Shown piece by piece: positions 7,559 through 16,129 of a DNA stretch of 64,000 nucleotides; positions within the stretch are counted from its first letter, which is position 1, and each line of letters begins with the position of its first letter. Made by a program: the position numbers and the translations under genes. Source of the DNA: Shimia sp049116215 (GTDB lineage: Bacteria > Pseudomonadota > Alphaproteobacteria > Rhodobacterales > Rhodobacteraceae); assembly GCF_049116215.1 (NCBI RefSeq), contig NZ_JAGDZB010000002.1, positions 531,578 to 595,577 of the forward strand. Direction: 5' to 3'. The notes under the pieces are model-generated. The model saw only the letters and a list, made by a program, of their open reading frames with translations. It made no database searches and was not told the origin of the DNA.

Positions 7559-8800
7559 TTATGCCCGTCGCCAACTAATGCGCAGCGCTTTGGGCCCGCG
7601 CACAGAAAGGCCACGTTTGTATTCCGGCGATGCTTCGGCGAGCTCGACGCTGGAGAAACGCGCGTTGATAGTCGAGAAGATCACGTCCATGTCCAGACGT
7701 GCGAGATGGTTGCCCAGACAAAAATGTCCTCCTCCGCCAAAGGCCATGTGTCGGTTTGGTGTCCGTCCCACATCAAAACTATCCGGATTTTCGAACCTAA
7801 CCGGGTCACGGTTCGCCGCACCGTATAGCAACCCAAATCGTGTTCCTGCCGGAAACATCATGCCGCCGACCTCCGTCTCTTCTGTGGCGAACCGGTGAAA
7901 GTACGGCAGCGGAGATTCAAATCGAAACATCTCCTGCACGGCAGTTTTCATTAATGTAGGATCGTCGCGCAACCGCTGGTGCTGGTCCGGAAAATTCAAA
8001 AGGGCATGCAAGCCACTCCCCAAGACGTCGATGGTTGATCCATGGCCTGCCATCAAAATCAGCATGGCTGTGGAGATCAGCTCGTCCTGGCTCAATTGCC
8101 CCGCGTCGCGGTGCGCAATCAGGCGACTTAACAAGTCGTCCTGCGGCGCGGCCTCACGCTCTGCCAAAAGGTCTAACAGGTACTCGTAAAACTCCTTTGT
8201 TGCGACCTCAGCCCTTGCCTTGTCCGCATCTCCCCGCCCTGGGTCAAAGTATCGAACAACTTCCTCAGACCAATGCCGTAGTTTTGGCGCGTCTTCGTCC
8301 GGGACGCCCAATACCCGCCCGATAATGTGGCCCGGCACGTGGGCTGCAAAATCGCTGACAAAATCAATTTCGCCTTGTTCGGACAGCTCATCAAGCAGCC
8401 CATCAACAAAAGTCTGAATCGCGTCCCGCTGCCGCGCAATCATCGCCGGCGTGAACTCGCGAAACACCACTTTGCGCAAACGGTCGTGTGTCGCACCCTC
8501 ACTTTCCAGCAAGTTCACCTGCACGTAGCGCTCATGGAACGGCATGTCATGGAAATTAATCGCACGTTGTTGCACCTTGCGATCTTCTACGCTGATAAAT
8601 TCATCGTTGTTGCGCAGCATGGTCTTATTGAGCGCCACAGCCTCAACATCCGCTATATTTGTCAGCATCCACGTATTGGCGTCTTCCCAATAGTACGGTG
8701 TTTCCAACGCACGCATGGCTGCGTAAGTGGCGTAGGGGTTCACTGCAAAGGCTGCGCTATGCGGTGCTAAAACTATCTCGGCAGCTGGGTCTATTGTCAT
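7559..8800 (-). CDS. Cytochrome P450 (class I bacterial CYP)
   Basis: The frame is open further out, but ATG at 8800 has a good Shine-Dalgarno (GAGGA) and gives 413 residues, the normal size. The heme-binding motif FGGGGHFCLG has its Cys ligand at about residue 361, and the K-helix ExxR appears as EMFR. In the I helix the usual AGxET/DTT oxygen-activation motif reads AGHGST, so the acidic residue is replaced by Gly. It is the first gene of a P450-ferredoxin-AraC operon, divergent from a polyamine-type ABC importer. It probably hydroxylates a small soluble substrate; which one is unknown. Confidence 0.92.
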   Translation of the reverse strand: MTIDPAAEIVLAPHSAAFAVNPYATYAAMRALETPYYWEDANTWMLTNIADVEAVALNKTMLRNNDEFISVEDRKVQQRAINFHDMPFHERYVQVNLLESEGATHDRLRKVVFREFTPAMIARQRDAIQTFVDGLLDELSEQGEIDFVSDFAAHVPGHIIGRVLGVPDEDAPKLRHWSEEVVRYFDPGRGDADKARAEVATKEFYEYLLDLLAEREAAPQDDLLSRLIAHRDAGQLSQDELISTAMLILMAGHGSTIDVLGSGLHALLNFPDQHQRLRDDPTLMKTAVQEMFRFESPLPYFHRFATEETEVGGMMFPAGTRFGLLYGAANRDPVRFENPDSFDVGRTPNRHMAFGGGGHFCLGNHLARLDMDVIFSTINARFSSVELAEASPEYKRGLSVRGPKALRISWRRA

Positions 8801-8978
8801 TTTTTCCTCGCGCATATCGAAGCTGGACAATACTTTTACCAAGCGCAATGTACATGTCAAAATCAGCCATAAACATGGACAAAAATCGCACACAGCACCA
8901 GCCTATCTGTTCAGATTTCCAACTTTCAGCGAAGCTCAACACCGCCAACACACTGCCCCAAATTGCGGTTTTTAAAAC

Positions 8979-8998
8979 TTTCGTAACGCGACACGAAA
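8979..8998. promoter_or_regulatory. Inverted repeat in the P450/potD divergent promoter region
   Basis: TTTCGT at 8979-8984 and ACGAAA at 8993-8998 form a 6-bp inverted repeat with an 8-base spacer, in the 277-base divergent region (8801-9077). It is a possible regulator site about 80 bases before potD. I saw nothing else definite in that region. Confidence 0.3.
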
Positions 8999-9077
8999 AT
9001 ATTTGACCAAATGATACATTCCCCCCATGGTAGCGGCACCAAACACCAAAAGAAAAGATCCCAGGGGGATATGTTCC

Positions 9078-10148
9078 ATGAAAAATCAATCATTTAAGCT
9101 GTCTGCGACGATTGCAATGGCCGCCACGCTTGGTGCCGGCGCAGCATCTGCAGACACACTGCGCCTTTTGACTTGGGGTGGCTACGCACCGGAAGAAGTA
9201 GTTGCCAAATTTGAAGCAGAGACCGGCCACACAGTTGAAGTGACCAAATCCAACAACGAAGAAATGATCGCCAAGCTGCGCGCCACCGGCGGTGGTGGTT
9301 TTGACCTGGCGCAGCCAAGCCAAGACCGCATCGCAGGCCCGCAAGCCGAGTTTGGCATCTACAAGCCAATTGACCTGTCCAAAATCGATGCATCGCTCTT
9401 CATCCCCTCCATGCTGGAAGCCACACAGGGCAACACCACTGTTGGCAGCGATGTTTATGGCGTGCCGCACGTGTGGGGCACATCTGGCCTCGTGGTCGAC
9501 ACGGCCAAAGCCTCCATGGTTCAAGACTACACTGACCTTTGTGCCTCTGACGTTGCCGGCAAAGTATCCTATCGTCTGAAACGCCCAACTCTGATTGGCT
9601 TCGCGTTCTCCATGGGGCTGGACCCGTTCGCCGCATACGGTGACGAAGCGGCTTATGCTGACATCATGTCTCAGGTCGAAGCCAAGCTGATCGAATGTAA
9701 AGCTGGCGTAAAAACCTACTGGGGTGGTGGCGACGAGTTGATGGGCCTGATGCGCTCCGGCGAAGTTGTGGCCTCCATGGCGTGGGACACCGGCGGTTGG
9801 AAACTGAACGCCGACAACGCGGACATCACCTTTGTGGCGCCAGCGGCTGGTGCTCTGGGTTGGGTTGACACCTTTGTTCTGCCAGCCAAAGGCAAAGCAG
9901 ATGACGCAGCCTACGCTTGGATCAACTTTGTGATGCAGCCTGAAGTGGCCGCCATGATCACCGCAGCTGCCGGCAACTTCACCGCATCCAAGGGTGCAGA
10001 TGAATTTGCCTCCGCGGACCTGAAAGCCCGTTACCAGGAATCTTTCCCAGCGGAAGCCATCGACAACATCAAGTGGTACCCACCAGTACCAGCCGGTCTT
10101 GAAGCCATCGAAGGTGGCGTTCTGGATCGCGTAAAAGCCGCTAAATAA
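9078..10148 (+). CDS. potD: Spermidine/putrescine-type ABC transporter, periplasmic binding protein
   Basis: ATG at 9078 follows AGGGGGAT and opens a clear Sec signal peptide (lysine, then LSATIAMAATLGAGAASA, cleavage near residue 23). The 356-residue protein is a class II periplasmic binding protein of the PotD/PotF group: LRLLTWGGYAPEEVVAKFE at the mature start, later VYGVPHVWGTSGLV and an AWDTGGW segment. It should capture a polyamine or a related cationic solute. It heads a complete operon of binding protein, ATPase and two permeases, and a hairpin follows its stop. The true substrate is not certain; PotD-like proteins in this group can bind other amines. Confidence 0.88.
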   Translation: MKNQSFKLSATIAMAATLGAGAASADTLRLLTWGGYAPEEVVAKFEAETGHTVEVTKSNNEEMIAKLRATGGGGFDLAQPSQDRIAGPQAEFGIYKPIDLSKIDASLFIPSMLEATQGNTTVGSDVYGVPHVWGTSGLVVDTAKASMVQDYTDLCASDVAGKVSYRLKRPTLIGFAFSMGLDPFAAYGDEAAYADIMSQVEAKLIECKAGVKTYWGGGDELMGLMRSGEVVASMAWDTGGWKLNADNADITFVAPAAGALGWVDTFVLPAKGKADDAAYAWINFVMQPEVAAMITAAAGNFTASKGADEFASADLKARYQESFPAEAIDNIKWYPPVPAGLEAIEGGVLDRVKAAK

Positions 10149-10174
10149 ACCAGCGCTTTTCAACTACTAAAAAC

Positions 10175-10203
10175 AGCGTGTGTCCTCGCGGGCGCACGCT
10201 TTT
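10175..10203 (+). terminator. Hairpin with short T-run between potD and potA (attenuator)
   Basis: An 8-bp stem (10175-10182 with 10193-10200, one G-U) ends in CTTTT. Its position directly after the binding-protein gene suggests partial termination or mRNA end protection, so that more binding protein than ATPase is made. Confidence 0.55.
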
Positions 10204-10224
10204 ACGACTTTAAAGGACCTTCCA

Positions 10225-11325
10225 ATGACGCCCGATCTGCAGTGCACCAACCTCACCAAAAAATTTGGCGAGACAACAGCGGTGGACAATGTCTCCTTCT
10301 CTGTACCAGCGGGGTCCTTCTTCTCGATCCTCGGCCCATCTGGCTGCGGCAAGACCACCATCATGCGTATGATCGCTGGTTTCTTGGAGCCAAGCAGCGG
10401 CGACATCCAGATCAAAGGCAATTCGGTTTTGAACGTGCCGCCCAACAAACGCCACGTGAACATGGTGTTCCAGCACCTCGCCCTCTTCCCGATGATGAAC
10501 ATCGCGGACAACATCGGCTATGGCCTGCGCCGCGCGGGCATGCACAAGAAAGACATTGGCTTCAAAGTTGACGAAGCCTTAGAGCGCATCGGCCTACCTG
10601 GAATTGGGCACCGCCGTGTGGATGAACTCTCTGGCGGTCAAAAACAGCGTGTGGCCATTGCCCGCTGTATGGTTCTTGAGCCTGACGTCCTTTTGCTCGA
10701 CGAACCCCTCGGCGCGCTTGACCTCAAACTGCGCGAGCACATGAAGGTGGAGCTAAAGACCCTTCAGGCCGCCTTTGACACCACCTTTGTCTATATCACC
10801 CACGACCAATCAGAGGCGTTGGTGATGTCTGACAATATCGCAGTAATGAACGCGGGGCGCTTTGAGCAAGTTGGCAGTGCGCAAGACCTGTACTACCGCC
10901 CCGACACCGCTTTTGTTGCGGGCTTTGTGGGGGACAGCAACCGCTGGTCCGGCAAAGTCATCAAGCAGGATGGCAGCAACACACTTGTGCAAACCACAAG
11001 CGGTCTAACGCTACGCGGCGCAACCCAAGGCCGGGCTCTGAGCGAAGGCGACACCATTGACGCCTTTGTCCGCCCAGAGGCCATTCGCATTGCCCACAAT
11101 GCCGAAGACCTTGCAAGCTTTGACAACCAGATTTCTGGCACTGTTACTTCAATCCTGTTTAACGGCGCAGCCTCACGGGTCATGGTGCGTGATGTGGCCG
11201 GACACGAAGAAGTAGCGGTAAACCTGCCGCAATCCGGTGAATTTACAAATCTCACCAAAGGCGCGCCGGTGCACATCGGTTGGGCCAGCGATCAAGCCAA
11301 TTGTTTCGCTTCGGGAGCGTCCTGA
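10225..11325 (+). CDS. potA: Polyamine-type ABC transporter ATP-binding protein
   Basis: ATG at 10225 (AAAGGA upstream) gives 366 residues. The ATPase domain has Walker A GPSGCGKTT near residue 38, the LSGGQKQRVAIAR signature near 136-148, Walker B VLLLDEPLGALD near 156 and the switch His in ITHDQSEA. The C-terminal third is a TOBE-type regulatory domain. It energises uptake through the two permeases encoded next; its TGA overlaps the ATG of potB (ATGA). Confidence 0.93.
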   Translation: MTPDLQCTNLTKKFGETTAVDNVSFSVPAGSFFSILGPSGCGKTTIMRMIAGFLEPSSGDIQIKGNSVLNVPPNKRHVNMVFQHLALFPMMNIADNIGYGLRRAGMHKKDIGFKVDEALERIGLPGIGHRRVDELSGGQKQRVAIARCMVLEPDVLLLDEPLGALDLKLREHMKVELKTLQAAFDTTFVYITHDQSEALVMSDNIAVMNAGRFEQVGSAQDLYYRPDTAFVAGFVGDSNRWSGKVIKQDGSNTLVQTTSGLTLRGATQGRALSEGDTIDAFVRPEAIRIAHNAEDLASFDNQISGTVTSILFNGAASRVMVRDVAGHEEVAVNLPQSGEFTNLTKGAPVHIGWASDQANCFASGAS

Positions 11326-12182
11326 TGCACCGCGAAGCCAAACTTGGACTCATCCTTTTGCTGACGCCGTTTCTTCTCTGGCTAAGCCTGCTGATCGTGA
11401 TCCCGCACATCGACCTTTTGTTGGTTTCCCTGCGTGAGCGCGTCGGCGTCGGCCAATATGAAATCAGCCTTGGAAACTACTTCACCTTCTTCACCGAACC
11501 ACTCTACATGGTAACGTTCCTGCGCACTGCTGTGATGTCGATCTTTGCGACAATTTTGACCCTGCTGATTGGTTTTCCAGTCGCGTACTATATTGCCAAA
11601 ATGGCCAAAGGGCGCACACAATCCGCGCTTTTCCTGCTCTGCCTGGTGCCGTTTTGGGTCTCCGAATTGGTTCGCACCTTTGGTTGGATGATCCTGCTGC
11701 GCGAAACCGGCATCATCTCCAACTTGCTACAATCTGTCGGCCTCGCCAGCGGCCCTGTTGAAATGCTCTACAACGATGCCGCCATTATGGTGGGTCTAGT
11801 CTATACTTCCATGCTGTTTATGGTTGTGCCGCTGATCACCACACTCGAAAGCCTTTCTGACGAAGTGGTCGAAGCGGGCTATGATCTCGGAGGCAATGGT
11901 TTCAGCGTTTTGCGTGAGATTATCATTCCCCACGCGATGCCGGGCATCGTGTCTGGCTCCATCGTTGTCTTCATGCTCTGCCTCGGAAACTATCTGACAC
12001 CAACCATGTTGGGCGGCAAAGAAAGCCTATGGTTCACCGAATTGATCTATTCCCAGTTCATCGTTCGCTTCAACTGGGAGCTCGGTGCCGCCTTTGGCTT
12101 TCTGCTCCTTATTCTGTCTTCCGTGATTGTCTGGGGCATGTTGCGCCTCACAGGTCAATCGCTTGAAAAGACAATGGGTTAA
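11325..12182 (+). CDS. potB: Polyamine-type ABC transporter permease 1
   Basis: The start is taken as the ATG at 11325 that overlaps the potA stop; it yields 285 residues. Six hydrophobic segments are visible (first LGLILLLTPFLLWLSLLIVI), and the ABC permease EAA-type loop appears as EAGYDLGGNGFSVLREIIIPHAMPGI near residue 190, the contact site for the ATPase. This is the PotB-type half of the transmembrane channel. Confidence 0.92.
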   Translation: MHREAKLGLILLLTPFLLWLSLLIVIPHIDLLLVSLRERVGVGQYEISLGNYFTFFTEPLYMVTFLRTAVMSIFATILTLLIGFPVAYYIAKMAKGRTQSALFLLCLVPFWVSELVRTFGWMILLRETGIISNLLQSVGLASGPVEMLYNDAAIMVGLVYTSMLFMVVPLITTLESLSDEVVEAGYDLGGNGFSVLREIIIPHAMPGIVSGSIVVFMLCLGNYLTPTMLGGKESLWFTELIYSQFIVRFNWELGAAFGFLLLILSSVIVWGMLRLTGQSLEKTMG

Positions 12183-12192
12183 GGAGAGTAAT

Positions 12193-13044
12193 ATGATCCC
12201 TTCGATCCCACAATCCCGCTTTGTCACCACCGCCTACACAGCTTACGTGGTGTTGTTTTTCATCTTCCTTGCGTTGCCGCTGATCGTTGTCGCAGCCTTT
12301 GCCTTTAATGACAGCCAGTTCCCTTCCCTGCCTTGGGAAGGGTTCACCTGGAACTGGTTTTTTGGCTCAGAACGCCCCATGATTGGGGCATTCCATGAAC
12401 GCTCGATTTTGCGCGCCATTGGCACGTCCGTGTTTGTGGCTTTCTGCGTTTCAGCGCTCTCCATGGTCGTAGGCCTGTCCAATGCCTTTTTGTTCAATCG
12501 CTACAAGTTCCGCGGCCAAAGCATCCTCTACGTCTTTATGCTGTTGCCTCTGGTCATTCCTGGCATCGTGCTGGGTATCTCCATCCTCGTCGCCTCCAGC
12601 CGCCTGGCAAATGGCCTATGGGATGGCTTCCAATGGGACGTTGAAGCTCTGCGCCCCGGCCTTTGGTTGGTGATCCTGGGGCAATTCTCTTTCATTACGA
12701 CAATCGCAACTTTGGTGATTGGCGCGCGTCTGCAAAAATTTGACAAGACTTTGGAAGAGGCAGCTCTCAATCTCGGCGCTGGACGTTTGACGGCAATCCG
12801 TACAGTCACCCTGCCCTATCTGGCACCCGCCATGATCGGCGCATTTGTGGTGGCTTTCTTGATGAGTTTTGAGAACTTCAACACCACTCTGATGCTCGTC
12901 GGCTCCGATGCACCTTTGACCATCGCGATGTTCGACCGCCTCAAAGAAGGGTCCACCCCGCTTCTGAACGCAGTCAGCTTGCTTTTGATGCTAGGATCAT
13001 CGCTGCTGGCTCTCGTCATGATCGCCTTTCAAAAGAAAGGCTAA
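12193..13044 (+). CDS. potC: Polyamine-type ABC transporter permease 2
   Basis: ATG at 12193 preceded by AAGGAGAG gives 283 residues. Multiple membrane segments begin with VVLFFIFLALPLIVVAAFAF, and the EAA loop reads EEAALNLGAGRLTAIRTVTLPYLAPAM near residue 190. This is the PotC-type partner. The gene follows potB by 10 bases and closes the operon; its stop overlaps the stop of the convergent AbrB-family gene by 4 bases. Confidence 0.92.
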   Translation: MIPSIPQSRFVTTAYTAYVVLFFIFLALPLIVVAAFAFNDSQFPSLPWEGFTWNWFFGSERPMIGAFHERSILRAIGTSVFVAFCVSALSMVVGLSNAFLFNRYKFRGQSILYVFMLLPLVIPGIVLGISILVASSRLANGLWDGFQWDVEALRPGLWLVILGQFSFITTIATLVIGARLQKFDKTLEEAALNLGAGRLTAIRTVTLPYLAPAMIGAFVVAFLMSFENFNTTLMLVGSDAPLTIAMFDRLKEGSTPLLNAVSLLLMLGSSLLALVMIAFQKKG

Positions 13045-14078
13045 CTTGAGGCCTTTGGCTTCAACAGGCGCGCCGCGATCGGCGCGCCTAAAATCACCAA
13101 GACTATTCGCGTCAGATGGTGCGCGATGACAAACCCGAGATCAGCGCCAACCACAATCGCCAAAACCGTCATTTCCGCCTGCCCGCCTGGGGCAAAGGCC
13201 AAGAATGCCTCCATTGCAGGCGCGAGACCAAGCCGTCTGACAATTTCAGCAAAACATGCTGCCAACACCGCCAGAACAACCATAAACGCCAACCCAGACA
13301 GAACCACACTGCGCAATTCACGCATGGTGACACCGACGTAGTGCACCCCGATCACTACCCCAATAAAGAACTGCGCAACCCAGATCGCTTCCTGTGGCGG
13401 GCGCGAGTGTAACACGCCTCCCATTGTCAATGCCGCCGACACAATCATGGGTCCCAATATTGACGCCCCAAACAGCCCAAAACGCTCACCGCCTTTCCAA
13501 CCAACCAAGGCTGCAGCGACCATAATTGCCATCTCGTGAAGCGGCAGTTCCGACGCAGGTTGTCCCATTGGATTGGACAGGCTCACGTCATAAACCGAAA
13601 TCAACATGATTGGTGCTACTGACACAATCACCAGCACCCGCGTGGCATGGATCAACGACAGCACCCGTGCGTTGCCCCCTGCCTCTTGGCCAAACAAAAT
13701 CATGTCCTGCAATCCACCAGGCATCGCCGCATAGTAAGACGTAACAGGGTCAAATTTGCAGATTTTGTGAAAGAACGGCACGCCAATCAGCGCGATCAGA
13801 AATATATAGACCGGCATCAGCGCAATAGAGCCTGCCATGCTGGGCAGTTGAGCCGCCACTTCTGGTGTTATCGACGTCCCCACGGCCACACCCAGAATGG
13901 TTCGGGCCGCCGCCGTGACCTCGCCAAAGCCCGCGAACCTGGCACCACTTAGAGCCGCAATAAGACAGGCCAGCATTGGTCCAAACAAGAACGGCAACGG
14001 CAAACCCACCGCAACAAACACAAGAGCCCCAAGCGCCGCCACTGCAAAGGTGAAGGCCCGAAGTCGCAAAATAGACAC
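13041..14078 (-). CDS. AbrB-family (duplicated-domain) membrane protein, putative transporter
   Basis: A highly hydrophobic protein of the AbrB/ammonia-monooxygenase-named membrane family (not the AbrB DNA-binding regulator). It shows the internal duplication typical of the family: each half has a glycine/proline-rich entry (GLPLPFLFGPMLACL near the N terminus, AMPGGLQDM and APGGQAEM later). About ten membrane segments. GTG at 14078 is preferred because the other in-frame GTG at 14114 lies inside a long palindrome that is probably an operator; with 14078 the protein has 345 residues and begins directly with the family core. Function in the family is poorly defined, perhaps export or small-acid transport. 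A divergent GntR regulator probably controls it. Confidence 0.75.
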   Translation of the reverse strand: MSILRLRAFTFAVAALGALVFVAVGLPLPFLFGPMLACLIAALSGARFAGFGEVTAAARTILGVAVGTSITPEVAAQLPSMAGSIALMPVYIFLIALIGVPFFHKICKFDPVTSYYAAMPGGLQDMILFGQEAGGNARVLSLIHATRVLVIVSVAPIMLISVYDVSLSNPMGQPASELPLHEMAIMVAAALVGWKGGERFGLFGASILGPMIVSAALTMGGVLHSRPPQEAIWVAQFFIGVVIGVHYVGVTMRELRSVVLSGLAFMVVLAVLAACFAEIVRRLGLAPAMEAFLAFAPGGQAEMTVLAIVVGADLGFVIAHHLTRIVLVILGAPIAARLLKPKASS

Positions 14079-14103
14079 GGGTGATTCCAATCTTGATTGA
14101 CTG

Positions 14104-14135
14104 ATTGCATCCACCTGTATACATTTGGATGCAAT
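14104..14135. promoter_or_regulatory. 32-bp near-perfect palindrome, candidate GntR operator
   Basis: Arms ATTGCATCCA (14104-14113) and TGGATGCAAT (14126-14135) are exact inverted repeats, and the centre holds TGTATACA (14116-14123), a core often bound by FCD-type GntR regulators. It lies between the divergent AbrB-family and GntR genes and is the obvious site for autoregulation and control of the membrane protein. Confidence 0.65.
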
Positions 14136-14159
14136 ATTTCAACACGCGGCTGCCCCTGG

Positions 14160-14834
14160 ATGACTGACGAGCTAACTTCCCCGGAAAACCTACAAGGCAA
14201 TGCCGCCTACAGGGCGCTTTTGTCAGACATCCAAAATGGTCACATTTCGCCAGGTGACCGCTTGCGTGAAACAGACATCGCTTCCCAACTAGGGGTCAGC
14301 CGCACGCCGGTACGGGAGGCCATACGCCAGTTGGAGGCTGACGGTCTCGTCACGCACCTTCCGCGAGTCGGCGCAACTGTGCGCAAACTGGACTACTCCG
14401 AAGTGATGGAGCTTTACGAGATGCGCAGCGTTCTTGAATGTACAGCCGCACGCATGGCGGCGCGCGCTGCGTCAGATGTGGAAATAGCTGAGCTTGCCGT
14501 GATCTGCGACGATCTGGCCAAAGTCGGGAAAGGCACGGAAGCCTCCCGCCTCAACCGCCAATTTCATCGTGCACTCCTGGAAGCTGCCAAAAATCGCTTC
14601 TTGATCAAATCTATGTTGGCGCTCCAAAAGGCCATGTTGATTTTGGGGCGCACCACACTTGCCGACGAAGAGCGCTATGAAAGTGCAATCGCCGAACATG
14701 CTGCAATCTTAAACGCTCTATCCGCCAGAGATGGAGACGCTGCCGAAATGGCCATGCGCGCCCACATCACAGCCGGTCAACGTGCGCGCATCCGCGCTTT
14801 GCGCGCCGAGTTGGATGACAAGTCCTTGCTCTAA
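14160..14834 (+). CDS. GntR-family (FCD) transcriptional regulator
   Basis: ATG at 14160 gives 224 residues. The N-terminal winged helix has the typical GntR stretch GDRLRETDIASQLGVSRTPVREAIRQLEADG (split here as residues ~38-68), and the rest is an all-helical FCD ligand domain with the metal-binding pattern seen in LNRQFHRALLEAAKN and EHAAILNAL. It is divergent from the AbrB-family membrane protein, with a 32-bp palindrome in between, so it most likely represses that gene and itself. Confidence 0.9.
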   Translation: MTDELTSPENLQGNAAYRALLSDIQNGHISPGDRLRETDIASQLGVSRTPVREAIRQLEADGLVTHLPRVGATVRKLDYSEVMELYEMRSVLECTAARMAARAASDVEIAELAVICDDLAKVGKGTEASRLNRQFHRALLEAAKNRFLIKSMLALQKAMLILGRTTLADEERYESAIAEHAAILNALSARDGDAAEMAMRAHITAGQRARIRALRAELDDKSLL

Positions 14835-14931
14835 CACTAAGCGCCCCTTTGTGAGCATTCCCGAGCAAAACTCTCCTTGTTCTCTCCGGAACCGAGGCCG
14901 ATACCGTCTCGCGATTGACACGTGGCAAAGT

Positions 14932-16077
14932 CTAAGCCGCCCGAATGCCTTTGTGCCATACCGCACGTAAGGCAGGTACACCTTCCGTCAAACGAAAACG
15001 GATCAAATCCGCCTGCAAACCAACTTCCAAGCGCCCGCGGTCCTCAAGGTTAGTGTATTTTGCAGGAGCAGCAGTCACAGCGTGTATTCCTTTAGCCAAA
15101 TTGCCCCACTGGCGCCCCAGCATCACCGCCCCCAACAAAAGCGACGACGGCACATAGTCCGACGAAATAATATCTAGCAACCCACGCTCGGCCAGGTCTA
15201 TCGCCGCGACATTTCCGGAATGGCTGCCGCCACGCACAAGATTAGGCCCACCCATAATATTGGCGATACCATGGGCATGGTTCGCTTCGGCTGCCGCAAC
15301 GGTGGTCGGGAATTCGGCCAGATGAATCCCATAGGCCGCCGACGTCGCCACTTGCTCTACTGTGGTGTCATCATGGCTTGCCAGTACTGCGCCAAAACGC
15401 TTGGCGGCCGCAACAGTCGCCTCTTCATGTGCTGTCCCAAACTGATCGTGAAGCCCGTATAGAAACTGGACGTAGTCATCAAAACCGTCTGCATCCATGG
15501 CATATTTGCCGCGTACATAGGCTTCAAACTTGGACACATCGGTGAACTGACGCTGGCCCGGCGTGTGATCCATCAAACTGACGATGCCAATCCGATCCTC
15601 AGGTCCAAATTCGGCCAACTCTTCCACCAATGTCTCAGAACAGGTTTCGGCTCTCAAATGAATATGATGGCTGATCCGCAAACCACCGCTGTCCCGCATT
15701 GACAGAATTTCATCCGCCACTGAGCGCGCGTATTTGCCGTAATTGCGCCGCTCATCCGAGAGGATCGAGCCAACCCGCAACGCGTCAAACACTGTTGTGA
15801 TACCGACACTCGCAAGTTCGGCATCATGCGCCACAATCGCTGCCTGATGGGGCCAATCTACTTTTGGACGCGGTTTCATATGCCGCTCCAGATTATCGGT
15901 GTGTAGCTCAATCAGACCCGGCGACACAAAATCGCCTTCACAGTCTTCGGCGCCGGCGGGGACAGACTTGCCTTGAGCCATATCCACAATTTTCCCGTCT
16001 CGCACCACGATCGAACCGGTCAGGGTTTCCTCAGGCAAAACAAGGGTGGCATTTGCAAGGATCATCTCTTGTGTCAT
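14932..16077 (-). CDS. phnM: Alpha-D-ribose 1-methylphosphonate 5-triphosphate diphosphatase
   Basis: The chosen ATG at 16077 (MTQEMILANATL) aligns with the usual PhnM start; in-frame ATGs 5 and 8 codons upstream have no better ribosome site. The 381-residue amidohydrolase shows GLIELHTDNLERH near residue 58, a PRPKVDWP segment, SLMDHTPGQRQF near 180, ASHDDTT and GGSHSGNVAA. These match PhnM, which releases pyrophosphate from the triphosphate intermediate to give ribose 1-methylphosphonate 5-phosphate, the C-P lyase substrate. It is transcribed toward the AbrB side, divergent from the DUF1045 gene and separated from the rest of the phn genes by that gene. Confidence 0.95.
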   Translation of the reverse strand: MTQEMILANATLVLPEETLTGSIVVRDGKIVDMAQGKSVPAGAEDCEGDFVSPGLIELHTDNLERHMKPRPKVDWPHQAAIVAHDAELASVGITTVFDALRVGSILSDERRNYGKYARSVADEILSMRDSGGLRISHHIHLRAETCSETLVEELAEFGPEDRIGIVSLMDHTPGQRQFTDVSKFEAYVRGKYAMDADGFDDYVQFLYGLHDQFGTAHEEATVAAAKRFGAVLASHDDTTVEQVATSAAYGIHLAEFPTTVAAAEANHAHGIANIMGGPNLVRGGSHSGNVAAIDLAERGLLDIISSDYVPSSLLLGAVMLGRQWGNLAKGIHAVTAAPAKYTNLEDRGRLEVGLQADLIRFRLTEGVPALRAVWHKGIRAA

Positions 16078-16129
16078 GTGGTTGTCACGCATTGTTGGCA
16101 TTCGCTGTCAAAAGGTTGGAAGAGGCACC

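Noticed and set aside
9090..10163. 357-codon minus-strand ORF opposite potD
   Set aside because: Potential for long antisense frames is normal at this G+C content; the plus frame has a signal peptide and family match.
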